Shown here piece after piece: positions 57,532-64,000 of a DNA stretch of 64,000 nt. The notes under the pieces are model-generated. The model saw only the letters and a program-made list of their open reading frames with translations, did no database searches and was not told where the DNA came from. The stretch comes from Hepsetus odoe. Lineage: Eukaryota; Chordata; Actinopteri; Characiformes; Hepsetidae. A program made the position numbers and the translations under genes. The stretch is from assembly GCA_017165825.1 (NCBI GenBank), contig CM029379.1, positions 25,292,257 through 25,356,256 on the forward strand, read 5' to 3'. Within the stretch, counting starts at the first letter, position 1, and each line of letters starts with the position of its first letter.

Positions 57532-60212
57532 GAGCCCGAGACTGATTTCACAGGTGGACCCTGCAGCAACAAGGAGTTAGGCCTCCACACCCAAAGAATT
57601 ACAAACAAACTTGGTGGCTTGGTGTGAAAAACAAAAAAAAAAAATAAATAAATAAATCTCAACAGCAGCAGAAGCCCAGCAGAGCTCCCCAACTTCAGGA
57701 GGATTTTGATCAGCATGTTCTCTTCATATGCTGTCTCTGAGGGGTACCTGAGCTCTGAATCGCGCCTGGCTCTGTTCCTCCAGATTCTCTGCCTGCTGAG
57801 CAAGCTGCCTTTCAGTACAACACCACCACACTCACAGCAGTGACCGAATTCTGCTTCAGCAACAAATGTTCCCCTCTTACTCAAAATCAATCAACAAGTA
57901 TAGGTTTGGCATCTGAGTCTGGGTCTTTGGTTTTAGTGGTTAAAAAGTAATGGCAGCTTATACCAACCAACTGTCAAAAGCTCTCCTTAAAGTGTGTGGA
58001 TGTGTTCAGTACTCGAAGGAACTTGCTCAGGAGTTTTCTGATTTTATGATCAATAAACAGGCTGAATTCAGACCTCCAGATGGAAGCTAGCATTAGCCTT
58101 GTAGCTGCTAAAGGCAAAAGCTCGTCGCCTACATTTGGAGTGGGGGGGGGGGGGGGGGTGTAAACTATGCAAATTCATGGCCAAACCAACAATTTGAGAA
58201 GAACTCAAATTATTTTGAGAGTTTTGAAGAATATTTCTTGGAAATGCTCCTGGAGCGTTAAGGACTTAACACATTGGATAAATGAAAAGCGAACACCATT
58301 CGTTCAAATCAAAGTTAATTCACAAAACGAGGGACTAGGGGGTAAAAGAACACAATATTAAGGCGTCGGTTTTATGGTTGCAAACCTCAGATCCTTTCGC
58401 CCCAGTGTTTCCTAGAGAACCTAATTTCTTTTGAAGAAGACAACTAGACAAGTAGTCTCGGATCTCAGAATACCAGACTTTAAAATAAAGGGTTCTATTG
58501 CACAATGCCACAGAACCACTTCTGCAGCTCTGAAGAACCAAGAGATGAATCAGTTTTATACGCAAGCGCCAATTAAAGACTTTTCCTAGAACATGCGTCC
58601 AAGCCAAACTTTATTAAAGAGTGCAGAATGAGATGGCTCATGATTTCCTGTCTGTCTGAGGCTCCCCAGTCTTGACATAACGAATTTCCATCCTGGAAAT
58701 AGTACATAAACACACAGCGGCCAGTTGGGGAGATGGATAATGATTGCAGGTTAATCGCATCAGGATGTATTTAGGCCCTTTCTTGACACAGCTGTGATGG
58801 AAGACATGGAAGACACTCGCGTCTCCGCCCAGTCTGCTAATGTAATACACCCTGGATCTCTAATGCTGATCCAGGACTCGAGCTCAAACCCGTTCGATAG
58901 TAAAACTGTTCTGAGTTCTACCATGTGGGTGTGCGTGTTCGAGACGGTAAATGAACTATTTGTGTGTTTATATGTCCGGTTTCTGGGAATAGCCATTTCT
59001 GAGGCTTATCGTGATCGTGTTAAAGGCAGAACACAGAATTTTCAGTTCAAATAATGCAAAAATGCATCCCAGCTTTCAGAGCCTGCTTGCCCAGACACAT
59101 CCACTGGGTGTGTTTAACTCAATACTAAAACACTGCCTCTAGGGAAGCAAACAAGTCAACCAGCGTGTTGAAAAAAGACCCAACGTAGCTGATGTCGCTT
59201 CGGCGATCTGCATTTTACATGTCGGTGAGTAGAGGCTGCCATTATGCTAAAGAAAGATCTTGTTTGTGCCACAGTCGTGGGAAATTTTGAAAGCATGTAA
59301 TTTAAGCAAGGTTCTGAAAGTAGATGGGCTAGACTACACGTTTATTAACTGAGGAACATGATTCGGCATTACAGATCTGCGAGTTAGTAAAGGTATGTGA
59401 ATATTTCCTTACGGTATCTGGTGTGACCTCTTTGTGCTTCAACTTGGTTACATGACAAATACATGATCTGTCTTGGGTACATGAGAAATTGTTACATTTC
59501 CTATGTAAATGTTTATTCTTTTGGCTTTTGAATATCCCCGTTCGTTGATTAGATAAAATTATGAGCAAAACTTTTAAAAGCCATTCAACAGACACTAATC
59601 TAACCTTTTAAAAGGTGATTAATTTGTTGGAAAATGGGTGAACTGATTCAAAAACAGTAAAGTAGTGATTAAAAAAAAAACAACTGTCAGTTCTATGTGG
59701 CCAATAATGGACTGGGGACCAGTAAATCCAGCAAGTAGTCTTTAATTTAATTATTAGATCATGATCACTCAATAATAAAAGAAAAATATTATATATATAT
59801 AAAAATGTTAAAATGTTCTATAAACTCTAACACACTATACTGTATTTATGGCAAACGTTTTTTAATAAAATAAATGAAATATATAAAAATCCAATAATGG
59901 TTAGTTTGATTTTTAGACTTTCCACTTTGCAGCACAAAAAATACACAAGTAAATCAAACAGAGTATTATCATACCATTGTTTCACTAAACACCACACACA
60001 CAGAACTGTACATAATCTACTGTACATGATAACCTTGTATATATAGATGTTACACCTTCTCACTGATAGACCTGCTTGAACTAAAACTAAATTCGTTTTT
60101 GAGACACAAAGCACACTCCTGCTGCAAAGCACACAGAGAGAGAGAGAGAGAGAGCCGGAGAGAAAGTGCTGAAAAGGAAAGATCATCCTCCACAGAACAG
60201 CGGGAGGGGTGT

Positions 60213-60246
<34 letters not shown>

Positions 60247-61086
60247 GGTCGTGTTTACTAAAGGATCGGCTCCATAGAAGCAAGAGAAGGCCTAACAAAG
60301 ACCAGCTGGAGAAACACCTACGGAACAGTACCTGCAACAAACAAAAAACCAAACTGAACCGAAACCTATTAGCCAAAAGATCATCTGTTTATTTCAGTAA
60401 CAGGAAGTGCCCCGCACTACCTAATGGTACACAACTCATCTTTTTCTTTTGCTTTCTTCCATCCCTCCCCCAACCCTGCTCTTCCTCATGACAAAAGCTG
60501 CTGCTGAAGTGTGGAAAGGCTCTGCCGGAGCGTGGAAAACCTCGGCCTGTTTGAAGTCCACCTGTTTCTCATTGATATTCCTCCGGAGCGCACTGCCTCC
60601 TCCGCATGGAATGGGGGAACTGGGCTCTGGATGAATAAGAGGATCACTGGCTCTGCTGGCTTTGATGGGTTACACGCTCGCGATGGATTAAGAACGACGC
60701 CGCAGAAGTGGCTCGTTAGGTCAAGGAGAAAGCTGAGGGTGTGTCTGATGCGGCGTGGGCGAAAGCCTTGATGCTGCGTTCATTCCGTAACAACTCGATT
60801 CGAGACCCAGTTACATGTTTGCCTCGTAAATCACATCCTCATTGTACCACGTCGTGTGAAAGGTGTTACTACTGCATCAATGGAGAGAATCTGTGAAGTC
60901 GTTACAGAGGAACTAAAGACGTTAGGACGAATAAAATAAGTGAGGTAACATTAATACAAGTAAACCATTTGTATTAATAATGAAAGCACAGTTGCATTAA
61001 TAAAACAAATCAATTAACATTAATAGAGTTAATGAGCTGCTGTTAAGATCAAACAGTTGCTCAGAAACCCTCACTAATTTGCTGAT
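55939..61086. other. Upstream region without recognised gene
   Basis: Contains TTTCTAATAAA-type repeated phrases (56542-56646), a CA repeat (57500-57529), a G run (58142-58158), a GA run (60134-60154) and a GT repeat (60216-60242). No exon recognised. Confidence 0.65.
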
Positions 61087-61125
61087 ATTAGAGCTAATTT
61101 ACAGCCTGAATGCTAATTTCATGAG
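61087..61125 (+). repeat. 39-base element, copy 1
   Basis: Matches 62687-62725 at 34 of 39 positions, including the identical run TGCTAATTTCATGAG. Contains two TAATTT cores. Confidence 0.7.
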
Positions 61126-62686
61126 TGAAAGACGCAAGGTCAGGATAGCTCCCCTCAACGAGGGCTGAACTTCCATAAACTTCCCCATGTCACCTACAAA
61201 GCACCTGAGCGTTAAAATGAGAAGATTATATTTCCTTTTATTTCGACAGGAAAAGAAGGAAAATGATACCCTCCAACCAAAAGACCTAGGTGTAACTGTG
61301 TCGGCGACGTGTGAAACCCTTCATGAACGGGAAAGAAATGGTCATGACGGACGTTTTCCCCACAAACAGTGGGAATGGAAGCCCTAAGCAACAAGCAGCA
61401 TGAAGACCCTTTCCATTCCAGCAGGAAGTGAGACATCAAACGCCATCAGCCTGCCTTTGTCACAGAAGAGACGCAGAAACTCGAGGCTCACCACGGTAAG
61501 TTGGGTAGAGATGTTCAAAGCCACAGAGCCAAAAGACACGACTACTACAACAACAACCAGGTTTTTTGAAGAAGGGCTTTTTAAAGGTATGAAAGCCCAC
61601 CGGTTCATCTCACCTGCTTCTCTGTGAATACTGGATCTGACAAGAAAGCAGGTATGGGCTTTGAAAGGGCAGCGAATGAAGCTCACACCTGACCTGGGCA
61701 CACCTGTCTACAAAGCACAAGCTCTGCTGATAGCTCATGCTGATCTATGCTGAACAGGTACCTTTAATTAGCACACGTGTGAGGAGTTCTGTCGCGGGCG
61801 GCACAGTCCCACATCTTCACTTTCCCATAGCTGTGCTCAGCCCATGCGATTCACAAACTACAAAGTATTAAAAGTTTTAACTGAAGCACTTCTAAAGGTG
61901 GATCTACAGTCCAGTTTTCAAGGCCAATCAAGACGTTCCTGCACGATATGGAACCAAATCCGAAGTCAAAAGTATAATAACAGTGTTATGATGTAAAGCT
62001 TCTGATCTGTTCTTGCTGTGTTAAGGTAAAAAAAAAAAAAAAAGAAAAAAGAATAAATAAATAAATAAAATCCACCCTGCTTTGGCTGCAAGTATCCCAT
62101 CCATTCGCTCTCCTCCCCATCCGCCATTTTGCAAGTGACAATCTGGCTGAAAAATAGTAGGAGTGATTTAGAACAGAAGGGGATTTAAGCACCATCTTGT
62201 AAATTCAGAGAGCTTTTGAAGCCATGCCAGGCTCCAGCCCGTCAAGCTGCGGTGACTTTTGGCCCCGGGACACGTGCCGGACGCTAGGCTAGCCTGGCCC
62301 GCGCCGCAGAATGCATAAACGAAGACAGCGCCCCCACTGTGCCACCACAAAGCGCGTAGCGGGGGATTCAGTTATCTGATGGCTCCCTGGCCTCGGATCA
62401 GTAACCCACAGCCCCAGGTTAACACAACACTCCAGCGCTGCAGCCTTCAGAAACACGATGCCGCTGCAACAAACAATAGCCAGCCTGTACCGCGGCCAAG
62501 GCCAGCCGCTGCAGCAGCAAGCGCTGCCTGGTTTAATGCCCTATCGTGTTCTTCCGTCTGGAGATCCAATCTAAGCCTCATTAGTGGTCCGTTTAATTGA
62601 TAAGACTTTTTTCCAGCTGGGCCGTATCCGGACGTTTCAGATGGACCCAAACAGGATCTGCACTCAGAGAGGCAGACAGAGCTCAC
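61126..62686. other. Upstream region without recognised gene
   Basis: Contains a poly-A run with (AAAT)n (62029-62070) and a homeodomain-site-like segment near 62555-62610 (CCTCATTAGTGG, TTTAATTGATAAG). No exon recognised. Confidence 0.65.
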
Positions 62687-62725
62687 ATTAGGCCTAATTT
62701 ATAGCCTGGCTGCTAATTTCATGAG
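62687..62725 (+). repeat. 39-base element, copy 2
   Basis: Second copy of the element at 61087-61125, same orientation, 1.6 kb apart. Confidence 0.7.
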
Positions 62726-64000
62726 GAGGTTCAACAGGAGATTCAAAAGCAATGGTTACGTGGCACTGAAAATATATCGCATTATATGCAATAAAACAGT
62801 ATGTTTCACTTTGAATGTAGTATATTATAACCCTGTAAAACATTCACATTCTATAGAATGACTAACAATGCTCATTTTGCATCCTGCAGTGGGGCGGGTG
62901 AAATAAAAAATAAATAAAAAATAAAACAGATTTCATCGGGCCAGAATGAAGTGGTTGGTAATGTGATATTAATATTTATAGGTTTCCTTTTTTTGTAGTT
63001 TTTAAACGCTGTGATAATCAGATCCACCCTGCAGTGATGCATTGAGAGCCTCTTCACATCGAGGGAAAAGGTCACTGTAAACGGACAATTCTCCTCAAAG
63101 CATTTCCATTTGCTGTGCATTTCCAACTGCCTGGATCTTTCAGCCACTGTGACCTGAAGCTGGGTGACCTTGTCTAATCAGACCACATTATGCCTCCATA
63201 TAAAACACAGCTTCACTGATTGGCATGAATATTCCAATTAAAGGGCAAATATGTTGTGCTGCTAATTGCATCTGAGCAAAACGACAATGAACAAGAGGAG
63301 GGGCAATTATTGAAGGTACAGAAAAGCAGAGGTGAGCTTGTAGAGTAACGGGTGTGCCCTGAGGAGGAGATCTGAGCCTGGGCAGTGTTGCGCCACACTG
63401 CCACCTTCTGTTTCTTAACAGCCACTGCGCGCGGTTGAACACGGCCTGCTATGAGGAATGACCTCGGATGGCCAACGGCAAACACCAAGGACAGGAAATG
63501 GGAAATCAGACAGAGAAAGTAATTGGTTTTTATAAGGTGATCACTCATGGACAGACAGAAAAACTTCTGTTCTTACCTTTATCGGGCAAATCCGGCGACG
63601 GCAAGAGGGGCAGCATGGGGAAAAAAAGAAAGAAAAACAAATCGATAAAGTTTTCCTGACCTTCACAACGAGCTGAAAGGCTAACCTCTAAAAATACTGC
63701 TAAAAGATGTTATTTTAAGGAGGAAAAGGGTGGATCAAAACCTCAACCTTTTTCTTTTTTTTTCTTTTTTAAATATGGCTGAAAATGTCAGCTGCTCTTT
63801 ATATCGTATGAACATTTCATGATGAAATTCTTGCTGATGGACATCACCAGGGCTGCTGTTCACAAAGTAGGACTCATCTTGGATTACATTGCTCTGAATT
63901 TATAGCTGATTCTGGATCAGTGCTTCTGCTCCTGAAGGATGTTCGATAAGTGAAGTTTAGGTTATGTTTATAGCTCTGTGTTATACCTTGGCCTGAACCA
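62726..64000. other. Upstream region without recognised gene
   Basis: AT-rich. A segment at 63205-63290 has TGATTGG, AATATTCCAATTAAAG and GCTGCTAATTGCAT phrases typical of conserved vertebrate non-coding DNA, but conservation cannot be judged here. No exon recognised. Confidence 0.6.

Overview
The window is vertebrate, almost certainly teleost, nuclear DNA. It has one spliced gene with short exons and long AT-rich introns, more than twenty long CA/GT and GA microsatellites, many tRNA-derived SINE copies, relics of L2/Rex1-type LINEs and Tc1/mariner-type transposons, and no operon-like coding. The exact fish order cannot be fixed from the sequence.

The only gene I can support is fbxw7 (F-box and WD-repeat domain protein 7, substrate receptor of an SCF ubiquitin ligase). 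It lies on the minus strand from about 31742 down to 249. Eleven coding exons were placed by hand. Every junction has AG/GT borders and matching phases, and together they give 1647 coding bases, or 548 residues plus stop. Exon 1 (13 codons) corresponds to the end of the human beta-specific first exon. Exon 2 begins the common MKRKLDHG region. Exons 3-5 carry the linker with a Thr-Pro site, the dimerisation segment and the F-box. Exons 6-11 carry the linker helix and the eight-bladed WD40 propeller. The phosphodegron-contacting arginines equivalent to human R465, R479 and R505 are intact, as are R441 and R689. The 3' UTR runs off the left edge.

Layout: 1-248 is partial 3' UTR; 249-31742 is the gene body, with the largest intron (9.6 kb) between exons 7 and 8; 31743-32003 is a GC/GA/CA-rich 5' UTR and promoter zone with a TATA-like box; 32004-64000 has no recognisable exon and is either a long upstream intron (if alpha/gamma-type first exons lie beyond the window) or intergenic DNA. 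That half holds SINEs, transposon relics, microsatellites and a few AT-rich homeodomain-site-like segments near 61-63.3 kb that may be regulatory.

The most notable observation is that the in-frame 135-base exon 4 is flanked, within about ten bases on each side, by long mutually complementary dinucleotide tracts: UG in the upstream intron and CA in the downstream intron of the transcript. Together with a weak donor, this suggests regulated skipping or looping-out of an exon that carries the dimerisation domain and the start of the F-box. Two strongly degenerate minisatellites of about 20 and 19 bp in intron 1, a duplicated 39-mer, and two or three small dispersed repeat families are also reported.
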